Shown piece after piece: positions 47,101 through 62,100 of a stretch of 64,000 nucleotides of DNA. Source of the stretch: Balanoglossus misakiensis (taxonomy: Eukaryota > Hemichordata); assembly GCA_040954595.2 (NCBI GenBank), contig CM082587.2:7254001-7318000 (forward strand), in the 5' to 3' direction. Made by a program: the position numbers and the translations under genes. Every line of letters begins with the position of its first letter. The first letter of the stretch is position 1. Below the pieces are notes generated by a model, which saw only the letters and a program-made list of their open reading frames with translations, had not been told where the DNA came from and made no database searches.

Positions 47101-50100
47101 ATATCTACATTGTACATAGTGGTTTGACAGGTAAAATGTGGCACCAGTCATATATAGGCACCATGACATGAACTGCATAAATCTATAATATTCATTGCTG
47201 AAATCAGATGAGTTTTAATTAGTGAACTTGGCCAAGAATGTTCGTGTACAAGTAGACCAGAAATTGGAACCACCAATTAACTCTCTGTGTGTTATTTTTT
47301 TTTTCGCCAGGCAAGCAGCTTCCTGCACTTGGCAGAGAATATCACAACTTTTGCCTACACATGGCTGAATTATTCTCAGGAGATACGAGAACATCTCCAT
47401 CAGAACACGACCATTGAATCGTATCAATGGCTCAGACAGGTGAGTTATGACGGCAATCAATGAAATCTATTGTGAATACTGTGAGGTATTGAATTGCACT
47501 GGAAATTTTGCTGCAGGGATGTGATGGAACATTTTCATTATTTTCACACATTTCTTCCCATTTTCCCCCATAATTCTGGACCAATTGGACATAATTTTCT
47601 GTTATCTGCAGGTCTTGATCAAATTTTTGAAAAAATATGGTAAAAGTTATGATGTTTTATTTTTTGTTGTTGAAAAAATGATGACAAGTTGGCTATGGCA
47701 TTGAAAGGGTTAAAGTTCCAACTTAATTATCAGACTGATCTAACTTGAAATTTATTTATTAGATTAAAAATTCAGTAGCTAGAGAACAAAAAATAAATGA
47801 GCAATTCACACATCCACTAATTAAAGAACTAGGCATTGATATAGGGGTGGCTTTAAAATGAATCAAATCAACTACATGGGTGCTTTATTAACCCTAATGC
47901 TACTGGGTGTCATATCTGTTTAGAGTGTCAAGTCCCTTAAAATACGTATTTGCCACTTTTTCTTCTAAAACGTATTTTGACTGTCTTGACATGGCTCTCA
48001 TACGTACTTAGACACACTTGGCAGTCTGAGCCCCCTGTAAAATGAATCAAATCGTACTGGTTTGCACTGTATTGGTCTGAGGGTCTTGTATAGGCCCTAC
48101 TGATTAACACGCACTTGGCAGCCTAACAGGCCTGGGAGCCAGGATTCTTGGCACCCTGGAAATCAAACCAGTTTCAACTGGCTTGGCAGCATTAGGGTTA
48201 ATCAAATTGTTTGCCCTTTTTTGCATTATATGGAATAGATGACATATGAATTGAAGGAGCATCCAGAGCTACTCCGCAATCGTACTGTGGGCAGCATGGT
48301 GGATGCCATGATCGAGAACGGAACTGTTCCTGATATCGGAGCGATAGAAGACAAACTCCTGATCATTGACAACGCTGCCTGTGCTTGGATCGAGATTGTG
48401 TCCAAGACGAAGCTGGACGTCTTCCAACCGTTCACCAACGAGACACAGCTGGTGAATTACGTACTCAACAGTGCGTATAAGGACAATGTGACTGTCTTTG
48501 CAAGTACGTATGACAAGACTATACTAGCCAGTTTTTTTACTCTCTTAGTTATCCAGTGATACAATTTTGAAAGACAGGTAACAGACATTCATGTCTTTTT
48601 TGTTTATCATTGATGAGTTGACGTCATCTGTAAAGACCATTATAAAAGGAATAGTTCATAAGAATGGTTTTCAGATTTTTGAATGAAGTACCCATGTGAA
48701 CCTCACAGTGTATCGAATGGTTAAAATGACTTGTATGTAGCAGATTGTTTCGTCATTCACTCAAGGGCCGCCTTAGAGCTTGTACCTGGGGTATGTGTTG
48801 TTTTTTGTGCTCAAGTTGGGGAATGGTGAAACTAGGGTGACATGTCTCCTGATGCAAGTGCTTTCTTCCACCTGTAAGAATTCTGCGTGGAATTTTGGCA
48901 GCATGATTCGGAAACCTTTCTAGTGTTGAACTGCTCGCTGCCTTTGATTAGCAAAAACACTGATCATGCATGATGACAACTTTACTCAGGAATTTGCTCA
49001 CAGGATGTGATCTTTCGAAGTGCATTCATGTTAAGATTGCATATGGAAAAAAATATATTTCTAAATTCCCATCACAATCTATCTTTTTGTGTTCTCTTAC
49101 AGGTGTTGTGTTTGAAGTCGATGAACATGGAAACCTACCACCTCATGTTGTCTACAAGATCAGACAAAACAGCAGCTTTACAGACAGTAAGGGTTTTTTT
49201 TGCTTCTACTGATATTGCACTGGGTAGAAAAAATATCTCCACATGCTATATGTCAAGAATATATGATGTATCACCAAAACGCTTTAGGTTACACCGACAA
49301 TGAATGTGAATCTGTTGATGCATGTACATATAATATACAAGTGGAATGTACATATACGGACAGCCTGAGCCATATAGCCAAGCATTGACACACACACATA
49401 CCCATACATACGCTATGGCACTTTACTAGAGTGATGTGTTATGTTTTTGTGGGATTCCTGAGCGTTATGGTCAGCAACAGAAAACCAGATGTTGTCTACC
49501 TGATTGCAGTTTCATCAGCTTTGCCTTGTACAGGTATATGTAGTTGTACTATTTGAAATAAAAATATGATCCACTCATGTTTGTACCCATAAAATTGTAA
49601 TGTATGCTAATTTTCCTCACCATTCTTCACAGAAAATACCAACGTTGTGAGGAACAAGTACTGGTCCCCGGGCTCCAACCATTGGCATTCCATCCGGTAC
49701 TACCAGTTTGGGTTCGTGCTGGTGCAGGACATCATCGAGAGAGCCATCATTGACAAGCGAGTTGGTCGCGCTGTGATGGAACCTGGCAGCTATGTCCACG
49801 AAGTTCCTTATCCTTGCTTCATCAGTGATCAGTAAGTACCTGCTTGTCTGCTACTGTAAAACTTCTATTTGAATCACTCATGCAAATTTTATACAAGCCG
49901 TGACCCGACTCGGAAAACATGATTTGGATCTATGTTGACAGCTTTAGGATCCCAATATTTCAAAATTAAAATTTTTTTGCATCAATTTTTTTAATACTAA
50001 TTTTTTTACTTATAATCAAATGTAGAATCTATGGTTTGAACATGCATCTTATTTATTGTCATTTTTCTTACAAGTTTCATCATGTTTTTTTCTTGGTGCA

Positions 50101-53100
50101 AATTTATGTATCTTACATTTGTTCTTACAGCTTTATATACGTTATAGAGCACATGTTTCCGATCGTGATGATCATATCATGGGTATACTACGTGGCAATG
50201 CTTACGCAGAACATTGTGTATGAAAAAGAACAGAGACTGAAAGAGGTAAGATAGGAATTTAATGTTTTTTTTTGCATTTTAATTGTAATCAACTACAAAT
50301 TTGTTCAAAAAGAGCATCATGCAAAAGTTGACTAGACTCTGTTTTATTGTTTTGGAATGAAAAATATTGCATGCAGTAAGTGCTCTGTGGATAAGAGAAA
50401 TTGTTGGAGTCATGTGATGGTGATACAAACAAACATACCTGGGGAGCACAGGCTCAGAAATACACCTTTTATCTCCAGTATATTACAACAGATCAAGACA
50501 CTCTGCAAATTTTCTGCCGAAGTTCATTTCAGAATTTTCATTCAGTGAATCGATATGAAACACACTCTTGTTCAATAAACACAATAGATGAAGCACAGAA
50601 AACCCACATGGCACACAAACCACACAATATTTGACTAAATTGTTTCTCGTTGACTGTGAATTTTCAGGTGATGAAAATCATGGGATTGAGCAGTGTGGTA
50701 CACTGGGTTGCGTGGTTTATAACCAGTCTGTTTGAGATGTCCATTACTATAATATCCCTGGCTTGCATTCTCAAATACGGCAACGTGTTAACCTACAGTA
50801 ATCCAATCATTGTTTGGATATTCCTCACTGTGTTTGCAATAGCCACGACCATGTTCTGGTAAGTTATCTTTTTGGTACTTTGTCTTGTAAGTTTTCCTTG
50901 AAGGTATACGGTCACCTATGCAAATACAGCTTCAGTTAGTTACCACGGTAAAACTGGGATCTAGCCAATCACAGATTTTCAGTGGGTGGCACACGCGAAA
51001 AAAAGAGCGCCACCATATGTTCTGTAGAATGCTCAAATATGCCATTTCAGCCATATATGGGCGTATGTGAATTGGAGGTGACTGTATATCTTTAAGCCTG
51101 TGTGGTCTTTTGCTAAGCTGTGTGTGATGTGTATGTAGTGGTGTGTTTTGGTAAAATTTAACGGAGACATCTTGGTCCAGCGGCAAGGGTACTGAGCTAC
51201 AGGTAACTATCAATTGTGGGTTTATACTTTGAGACTTGAGTGTCTCACACTCCTGGCCGCAGGGAGTGTGGGATAAACCTATATCCCACACTCTTGTAGA
51301 CCTGAAAGCGTTATATGACACAAGCACTGATTGGATGATAAATTAAGGTGCGCAAAATGTTATCCAATGACATGATTTGTAATACATGGAGAGGATCTAC
51401 AATGCTCTAGATATTTATTTCAATTTTCTTTCTGTTTTCTTGTAGCTTCATGGTCAGTGCGTTGTTCTCCAAAGCCAGACTTGCTGCTGCATGCGCCGGC
51501 ATATTGTACTTCATAAGCTACGTGCCGTATTTGTACATCGCTCTGAGGGAAGAAGTGGTCAATGAAAACATTCCAGTCTACACAAAGAGTTTAGCTGTAA
51601 GTGTGTTTGCTTGATCGGTATAACTATGATGAACGATAGGCCTACGATATCTAGGATAATGTGTTACAAGCAGACTACTGCAGTGTTCTTTGCAAAAATA
51701 TATGATGAAGTCAGATATGATAGTGTTAATTTGGTGCTTGCCATTGACTTTTTATTTCAGTCTACATATTGCTTACACAAATATTTAAAATGATGGAAAA
51801 AATCTGTCAGATATTAATTTGGTTCTTGGAATTTACTTTTTTTTTTCAGTCCACACTGTCAACTACTGCCTTTGGCATTGGTGCCAAGTACTTCTCATTG
51901 TATGAAGAGCAAGGAGTCGGAATGCAGTGGCATAACTTCAATAAGAGCCCACTGGAAGAGGATAAATATAACTTATTCCATGTCATAATGATTATGCTGG
52001 GAGATGCGATCATGTACGGTGTCTTGACCTGGTATATTGAGGCTGTCCATCCAGGTGTGTATTCCGTATGTGACAATTTACCTTGGATGGGAAAAAAAGC
52101 TCAAAACGAAATTAATCATGTTTACACTGTATATAGAGGGGATATGGCCTGAAAGGGTTGATGTTGTATGCATCTTGTGGATGGAAACCTTGAACTTTTG
52201 AATATTCATTGTTTGATGAGATTTGACATCAAAATTTGTAAAAAAAAGTTAAAGTAAGAAGCAGTTCTCTTTAACCCATTGACAACCATGGTTCAGTCCA
52301 AATGCATTGTTTTCTATGGTAAGGTTGGACCTCTAAACAGGGAACTGGGAGAGGGGGGGGGGGAAAGGGTAAAGTTGAATGGCTTTCTTTCAACCGTTGT
52401 CCAAACAGCAAAATCATAATTACATTGTGTGTATAGCTTGTTGCCATCTTTTTGACTCCTGTAGGTTCATATGGCTTACCCCGGCCGTGGTATTTCCCCT
52501 TCCAAAAATCGTACTGGTTCGGTCACGGCACTACAGAGAGTACACAGATGTCATTGACGACGTGCTTCAGGCGCGGAACCTACACGCCGTTGTCAGTGAT
52601 GGAGGAAGACCAGGCCTGTGCTATGGCTGCTGCATCACAAGGTGTGTGGTCGGTATTATTTTCTGACTGTCTAACACTTAAAGGGTGACGATCGTCTTGT
52701 GCCAGACCAGAGACTCTGGTTACAAAAGTTGTATACAGTCAAAGGCAGTGTTCTGTGCTTAACAACAGACAAGATGTTGCTGCTATAATAAAGTGTGTCT
52801 GAATTCATTGCTTTTGATATTATTTTCTGAGAAATTAAACATTTTTGCTGATGGCAGTTGAAGTCAAATTCTTTGTACTTTAATCCCCATGGCAACTTAT
52901 GACTTCTGAGCTGGATTCAAACACTGCCTCACCATGCAGATGTTAAGATGTGACATTCATTTGGTTATGTTGAAGTGTTGGCAGATTGAAACTCTAACAC
53001 GTTATACTTATCCGTTAATCAGAGGAAGAAAATCGATACATTGAAGAAGAACCAATCCACCTTCCGCTTGGAGTCTGCATTGATGGCCTTGTCAAGGTTA

Positions 53101-56100
53101 GTTTTCCTGAGATTTCATCAAGTAGAAATTTCATTCTTCTGAAAACCAGTGCTGTAGGAAGCAGAACTTACCAGAACTAACCCGGTTGATTGCAATGCGC
53201 TCTTTGTATGTCACTTCGGAGCTGGAAATTTCAATAGAAAATTATTAGTATTTCTAACATATTTTGCATCATAACCTATCAAAGAGTGTTTATGTCATAT
53301 TTATTTTGATTCAAGAATCAGTTGAGATCGGATCTTCATTGGATCTTGACAAAAAATTGCTTTTTGTCTCAATTTATGGTACTGTAATAAATGGTTGACT
53401 ACATGTACCGGTTAATGTCTATAGGGGTATTTTCTTGTCTGTTTAATTTGTACTCTTCAATCTATATTTTCATGATTTTATTTCTCAAGGTGTACAAGAA
53501 CAATAACAAGCCGGCAGTGAACAAGCTGAGTTTGAATTTCTACGAAGGACAGATCACGTCCTTTTTAGGACATAATGGTGCCGGGAAAACCACAACACTG
53601 TAAGTCTCATCAAGTGGGAACTTTGATTCATGGACTGGAATTGGTTGAACGTGAAAATGCACAAAGTTCAAGTTGTGAATTTTTGTATACCATCATCTCT
53701 AATTTACATATGCCCATATATGACTAAGAGAGTGTGCTCACAGTCTTCTTATGACCGTGTGGTGGCACATTGTAAATCACATGGCCATCCATGTGAAAGT
53801 CTGTGATTGGCAAGATCTTTACTGTACTTTCCATGGGTAACTTCCTAAAAAGGGGACTGTGTCCCTTAAACATTGCCATCCCCGAATTTCAAGATTTGAG
53901 TCAATCCACATCACTATGATTTTGCCAGAGTGTGCTTTTATACTGTTCTGGTCGAATTTCTACTCAAATTGGTATACTTCCATTTTTCTGTTGCTTAGGT
54001 CTATTCTGACTGGTTTGATTCCACCCACTGCTGGTACTGCAGTCATATGTGGACACGACATCAGGACGGACATGTTGCAGATCAGGCAGAGCTTGGGAAT
54101 GTGTCCACAGCACAATGCATTGTTTGACAAGTGAGTAGTCAGCCATAAACAGCTAGCAGAGACATCAGAAATCGTTCGCACTTGGATCAATTTGTAAAAT
54201 ACTGTTGGCTGTAATGTTTACAGATCATTGTTATTATGGCTATGAGCTGTTGTGTCTTCTATAATGGAATCTCCGTCACGCCATGACATTTAAAGTGAAG
54301 CGTTGTATGATTAGTGCCATGTTAAATTCAATGAAATCAAAATCCAGGAATTGATTTGAAATGTCTTTAAAACGAGCCTGAATGTCTCTCGTCACTTACT
54401 TCACAGATTGACAGTTGAAGAGCACATTTGGTTTTATGCCAGCTTGAAAGAATCATCTTCGACAGATATCTGTAAAGAAATGGATGTGTAAGTTCCCCAT
54501 TTTGTGAGATATTCTTTTCCACATTTGGTTAATGTCCAATTTCTGGCTGCAGTCATAGATACTTGAGTGATGAGTTCAGGTGACTAATATCGGCAAATTA
54601 TTATTTAATAAAAATTCACTTAACCATTAACAGTGTTTATTATTATTACATGTATTATGAAATTTTAAAACTTGTTTGAAATAGCATTGGACAGTGTTAT
54701 GAAAGTTTAATGTAAATGTTTAATGTAAAATATTTATTTTACCTATACTCCATGACAGACTTATCAAAGATATTGGACTACTTAACAAAAGAAACAGTCA
54801 GGTGGACACGCTTTCTGGGGGAATGCAGCGTAAATTATCAGTGGCCATTGCCTTTGTGGGTGGCTCTCGTATGGTTATACTGGACGAACCCACGGCTGGT
54901 GTGGATCCTTATGCTAGAAGAGCTATATGGGATCTGCTTCTCAAGTATAAACATGGTAAGATTTGGTAGATGGTCCTTGTGTTGTGTAGATTGGTGTTGT
55001 GTGGTGTGGTGTGGTGTGATGTGATGTAATACTGTAAAACACTTTATTTTCGCGAGTTAAAATTTTCGCGATATCGAGAGAGGCCACTGTTTCGCGAGTA
55101 TTAATTTTCGCGTTCTCTTATTTCATTCACTGCATCGTTATCTTCAAAATAATTTACGCGACTTTTTATTTTCACGCTATTTTGGCTCTCGCGTATTTCG
55201 CGAAAATTTATTGCTCGCGAAAATAACATGTTTTACAGTAGGGAAGGAACTGTAAAAGTATGATTAGTTTTGACCATCATTCATACTTCATACATTGAGA
55301 CGTACATCTGATGGACTCTGACTTTCGATGTCTACTTGACAGGTCGAACCATCATCTTGTCCACCCATCACATGGACGAGGCAGACATGCTGGGAGACAG
55401 AATAGCAATCATCGCCAACGGACAACTGAAATGTTGTGGATCACCGCTCTTTCTGAAAAGTACTTACGGAGAAGGCTACAAACTTACCCTTGTGAAGAAA
55501 CCCACCGATAATGGCTACGACAGTACGAGCATGGAGAATCTCGTTGGTGAGTTTCACACGAAATCATGATACTCTGTCTCTCCTGGTTGGAACTAAGGGA
55601 CCTGTAAGATCAGTATTTGGGAATATTGGAACCATGGTAACAATTCTGTTGGTTGCCCGTGGCTGCATTGATATTATTTTAGTGCACAATGACATTGTTT
55701 AAGAGGTAGCAAAAAAAAACATATGTACAGTTTACAAAGAAATGAATTCATTTAATTCTTACGTGTACAGATTTCAGTGATCAAGACGACGATGGCTCTA
55801 ACAGACAATGGCCAGGCCACACAGAAAATCGACAGACGACTTCAACAGTCGACTGCAGGGAGAAACTGACCCGCTTCATACAGAAACACATTGCCGGGGC
55901 CATGTTGGACTCCGAGAACCAACACGAGCTGTCTTACATACTGCCGAGCGAGGCCGCCAAGAAGGGGTGCTTTGAGAAGTTGTTCGAGCAGCTGAATGAG
56001 CAGATGGGGGAGCTGGGAGTGTCCAGCTATGGACTGATGGACACTGCTTTGGAAGAAGTCTTTTTGAAAGTCACTCAGTCACACGCACAGATTGATCCAG

Positions 56101-59100
56101 GTATTAAGGAGATGCAATATACATGTACTATCTGTTTGATACAAGCAGTTTTTAATGGTCAAACGTTTTCATGTCTAGATACATGTAGTGACAAACATTA
56201 GCATTATAAACCCTTGCATGCTGACCCCTCATGACCTCATTCTAAAGTTTTTTTCTTAGTTGGGTTCATAGGATTAAAGGGGACTTTAGCTGGCAGACTG
56301 TGGCAGAGAAAGTTCAGTACACACAGTAATTATTAGAATGTCTGTCACCAAAAAGGTAATGCACCATTAGCTGTAACTTTTGGATCACTCACTTCGTTTG
56401 TGAATTTCAGACCTAATGAGTTTGGAACAGAAAGAGTCTGGGACTAAACCGGAAGACGGATCCAACGCACTGCCATCGGAATACGACATGTCACCCCCAA
56501 CATCGCCACCACCAGCAGGGAGAGCAGAGTCGCCGCTGCTAAACTTCAACGCAGCAAGTCCCCCCACCCCGCCCAGGGGTGAGAGTTCACAGTCCCCTCC
56601 GAGGGGTCCAAGTTCACTGTCGCCACCACCGCCTCCCAGGGAAGTGGAGCTGTCCCACGTGTCGGAAGGACTGGGGACCTCGTCCTCGGAGTCGGACGTG
56701 TCGTTGCACGAAGTGTACAGCCGACAACAGGGTGAAATTGAACCGTTGCTGGGCAGCAGTGATTCCGACACAGATGGTAATATCTTAGCTCAAGAGAACT
56801 GACTTTTTATTTGCCAATCTGGTGTTTCTTGTTCTCATTTTTACCACCATTGACACCACATAATGCAAATAATGTCATACGTCTTCACTCCCGACTTGAA
56901 AATAAAATGTGGAGTGCTTCTGGAAAAACCTGGAATTTGAAACCAGTCCTGAAAAATTGAAATTTAGTCCTGAAATGACCTGTAAAATGGATATTTCTGT
57001 CTTGTATAAATTTCAGTATGGTATAAACTCAAAATGTACCAGTCTGTTTGTGATAGATGATGGAAATCCGGTAATGAGAATTATGTGATAGATATACTCA
57101 TTACTGGATGTTGTCTATAAGTAATTATTTTTGGTCATATATTACCAGGTACTGACAGGCCGACATTGCATGGATTTGAAGGTACCGGCAGCTACACCGT
57201 GACTGGTCTGCCACTCCGAATGGGTCAGTTCACCAGTCTGCTGCTGAAACGATTCCACCACGCCAAGCGCAACTGGAAAGGCCTCTTCTCCCAGCTCTTC
57301 CTGCCGGCCCTCTTCATCTGCATCGCCATGACCGTGGCGCTGCTGGCTCCGCAGATCGGCAACCTGCCGCCGCTGGTGCTCACCCCGACGCAGTACCACT
57401 ACCTGGAGTACCCGCGGGGCAACTTCATCCCGTACGCCGACGAGGCCCGCTACGGCCGCGACTACATCGTGTACCAGTCCCCGGACGGCGACGCGGGGCC
57501 GGCCAGGCTGACCTCGACCCTGAACTACCCGGCCGGGGTCGGGGCGACCTGCATCCTGCGCGACCCCTTCAACAAGACCGCCCTGAGCCGAGACTTTGAG
57601 GAGCTGAACTACACGCTGTCGCACGACATGATCGCCAAATACTTCGACGACATGTGCTTGCAGTCCATCCGGCTCAACAAGGTGTTCCCGCACCTTGTTC
57701 CCAAATCCAGTGTCTTCGCGTCGGAGATGCAGCACCACGCCCAGCAACCCTACCCGGATGACGAAGTGCTGGACTACATACAAGATGATTATGGAGGTAC
57801 AAACTTATCTACTGTGTATTTTTGCGTGAAATTGTGCATAATTTGACATTATTATACATCTATAAGTGCCGAGAACAATAGATTTTGGCGTGCAATAAAA
57901 AGCCGTACGGAACGGTACGTACGGAACGCGCGTTAAATAAGTTTTAGGTTTCAAGGCGCCCCAACTCACCTTGTACAGGTATGCGTTGTTATGCGGACGG
58001 TTTCAAGGTGCCCCCACTCCAACGCACGTGCGCACACGTAAACAAAAAACAAAGATGGCTGCTCACTGAGTCAACTGAGCGGTTTTCGATCGATTGTATC
58101 GGCATTTTTGGCATTTTGAAAGCCAAGTAACATGCAACACAAGAACTAACGGAGATGTAAGATGTATAATAATAAGGTTATTACGAAAATACCGCAAAGT
58201 ATGCACTCGGACATTAGCGCAGCGCATTGCCCTCCGCTGCGCGTTGGGCGATACTTGGCGCTAATGTCCTCGTGCATACTTTGCGGTATTTTCGTAATAA
58301 CCTCATATTCTCACATCCTTCATGTATGAGGCTGTTTAATGCAACTTGGGTCACAACTCTTACCCCCCCCCCCCCCAAAAAAAAAACAACAAAAAAAAAA
58401 ACATGGTACATCCCGTTGCTTTAAATAACATGGTTGAATCCATAATCTGAGATATTGGGGTCAAAGTAGCTAGAAAGTGGTTAGAAACACACAATTTTAA
58501 TTTTCTTGCCATATTTACTTGTATTGATCTAATTAATAATGATGGTAGCTTGGTAGAAGAATTTATCTCCCCCAGGGTCGTCAGTAGTCCGATAATACAA
58601 TTCCTTTTAATCAAAACACACACACCTGAAACAATGAGAAAGTGCCTTGTTCAACGACACAACATCAGGGCCATGATCGAAGTCACCATCCTCTGAGGCC
58701 AAGTCTGGATCTCAAACTCACAACCTTCCAAATTGTGTGTCTATGTACCCCTCACCACTAGGCCATGTACTATGCCTCTCATTGTCAATGCTTATTTTCA
58801 ATCTCGCATCTCTCGCAGAACTGCCATCGCCCAACAGCACGTACCACATCAAAGAGGTACCCTGTGAGTGTGCCAAGAATGGACACGGTTTTATTTGTCC
58901 AGACAATGTGGGCGACCCGTTGCCTCCCAATCACCGAGTGGTGACTGGCGACACTCTCTTAGATGTCAGTGGTAGAAATGTCTCCGAGTATCTGCTCTAC
59001 ACTACCGATAATTACAGACTCAATAGGTTGGTGGAGATTTACATCTGCTTTTATGGGAACATTAAAGGTCCATTAGCTGTAATTTTTGGGGTAGTTTAAT

Positions 59101-62100
59101 TTTCACAATTTCTGTTCTACATGTACATGTACTTTATACATATTCTTGTTTTTACTCCCCATATTATTAAGCCTACTATCCTGCTAATGGATTCCAGTCT
59201 GGACCTGAATTCACTTTTGAACAATTTACAGTGCTTGTTACTACAAAGGGGCTGTGTTGAAAAACAAAATACTAAGCAACTAGTTATGTTTTATAGTAGT
59301 AGCACAAGAAACCTCATGCAGATGATCTTAAAACCAAGATCCTGAAAAAGTGCATACGGTTGGAGTTACTGGACTCGATTCAAATTTAGCTGTAGTGCTT
59401 GCAGGGTTTAAAATTCTAGATTTGTTCCAATCATTGCTAATATTATAAAGCAAGCAAGCCCAAAGTGATCGTGTCCCGATCTGATAAAAGCATTTGTGGA
59501 GGATCTCCAAGTATTGAAAATTTGGTAATTGGATCTTTCCTAATGTACAGGTATGGAGCTCTGACATTTGGCAATGTACGCCCGTATGTGCCGCCGGACT
59601 TTGGTTCTCTTGTGCCTGTCATCTACCGGAAACTGGCTGTGAGAAATGTCGCAATGGTGAGTCATGTGATTTTGTCTGGGTTTTTTTTTTAGTCACTTCT
59701 GGAAGCTATAACTGTGGAACTAAGAGTAGTCCGAACAGAAAATAGGATTGAACCGTTTACTCCAGGTTTGGCAGTAAATCCCTAAACATTGTCAAAGCGT
59801 GACCGGTTGTGAAGAAATTATGTAAATAGGAGATGTAGAAAAAATTTTGAGGCTATAAAGATATATTTCAAAGATAGTCATTCTAAAGCTGGTCTCTAAT
59901 CATACGCCCAGACTCACGCAAACGGTCTTTCAGTTAAAAATATAGAATTACATGTATCATGTACCCCACCGCATGATCTGTATGAGGTACTCCAGATATG
60001 GTTGTTATTAAGTTTTTAACATAAAGGAAATCCCTTAATAATTTTTCTGTATATTTATGCTTTTTGAAAAGATATTAAAACCTTTTTGTGTACATGTATT
60101 TCATAAAAAGGTTTCTCTTATAAATTCATAGGAGATAATTACATGGATTTGTTTGCTTTGTTTAGGCTTGGTACAACAACAAGGGATTTCACAGCATGCC
60201 GACTTTCCTTAATACTTTGAATAATGCCATACTGAGAGCTAATCTGGACCCCCGTATCCATGGCAACCCATCAGCCTATGGAATCACAGCCATCAACCAT
60301 CCGATGAACGAAACAGACTCCAGCTTGTCGGCTGAATACATGTAAGTAGTGCTTTGACAAAGAGCTTCCATCCTGAAGATTTATGTCTCTACAGAATATG
60401 ATAGACAGCAGTTCGTTATGGTTTATCCGAAGCTGCTCCAATGGGCTTGTATTTCATGGGATTCAAAATTGAATCTGGTTGTGATATTCATGTATTGAGG
60501 AGTCAACACACACACACACACAGACACATACAGAGAGACACAGACACATACATGTACATGTACACACATACATAGACCTACAGACACACATACCGGTACA
60601 CAGACACAGAGACACAAATGCACAGAAACAAACACATACACACACCAACATTTGGCCACAAACTGATTTGTGACAGCTTTGACAAAGGCAAGTGTTCACT
60701 CTGGAATGTTTATTATTCATTTTTGCATCTGCCTCCTGTATGTATTTCTACGTTCAGCATTTTCAAAATTATCGTTATGGAGATACATGTACTTCAATCT
60801 GCTCTTCATTTCAGACTGAAAAGTACAGACGTGGAGGTCGCCATCTTCATTATTGTTGCGCTGTCGTTTGTGCCAGCCAGTTTTGTGTTGTTCCTAGTTT
60901 CCGAGAGGGCTTCCAAGGCGAAACATCTACAGTTTGTCAGTGGTGTCAATCCTGTGGTCTACTGGGCATCCAATTACACGTGGGATATTGTGAGTATAGA
61001 GTGACTAAGTAAACCTATATATCCCACAGAGGTGCAGCCACCAGTATTTTACCTTTCAGTAGTACATCATTCTGTACCTTTATATTTGTTGTATGTACAG
61101 TAAAACCTGTCTAAGAAATTGTTTAGTTTGCAGAGGTGGCTGGTTCATAGAGGTTCCTTTAATATGTGGTTCTGTGTCAAAGGGACAGGAAAATCTGTTC
61201 CATATAGACAGGATTCCAGATTAGACAGGGTTGGGTTTAGACAGGTTTTACTGTACATACAAATGTAGCTAACTTCCTTGGAGGTGCTGGAACTTAGTGC
61301 AGGACGCAGGACTCCTCCTTGTTACTAGAAACAAAGCAATCTCTGCTTTTTAAGTCTCTCTGGCAACAGTTTATTTCATTTCAATCAAGAACACTGGACC
61401 ACCCTGGTTAGGAAGACAACTTCCAACTGACTTCATAGGTCACCAAGGGGTCAGGGTTCAAAGGGTACATGCACAAATCTTTGAATTTTGAAAATAAATC
61501 ATGATTTTCTTTTCACAGTTAAATTACTTTGTACCAGCTACGTGTTGTATTGGTATCCTGTTGTTATTCGATGTGAGGGCGTACACTTCATCCACCAACA
61601 TGCCGGCTGTTATTCTGCTGTTCTTGCTGTATGGGTGAGTATGACTATCTCAGTCAATACACCTTATTTTCTTTAATAGAAGACAAAACAAAGATGAGCT
61701 GTCTGAATTTTCAGTCTGAATGCCTTTAAAATTATCCTTGGAATCCAATTATGGTATCAAAACATGATCAAACTGATCCTTGAAAAATGTTGTTTTTGAT
61801 GACTATTATTGTTGCTTGTAATCTGAAAATGTGAAACAAATTCGTTTTTTTAGAAAAAGAAAAGATACTTGTTGTCAATTACAGAATCTGTCTATTTACA
61901 AGTTAAGTTAGAAATTGCAAATTTTTTATCCCAAACTCATAGTGAGTTGAAGGATATGACATGTTCATGTCCATTTTCCTGCCACAGCCAACCATAACCA
62001 TTCCATCCAGGTTATAATGGCTTCTTATTTGCATATTATTTGTTAACAGGTGGTCTTTTACCCCTATGATGTATCCAGCGTCCTTCTTCTTTGATGTTCC

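Noticed and set aside
57142-57783. 213-codon minus-strand open frame
   Set aside because: It mirrors ABCA2 exon 28, which is clearly coding on the plus strand. The antisense reading is low-complexity Val/Arg/Gly.
58700-58775. Functional tRNA gene
   Set aside because: Box A and box B are diverged, no cloverleaf can be folded, and the body downstream is SINE-like.
60423-60720. Cys/Val-rich minus-strand proteins
   Set aside because: They are translations of a CA-rich microsatellite.
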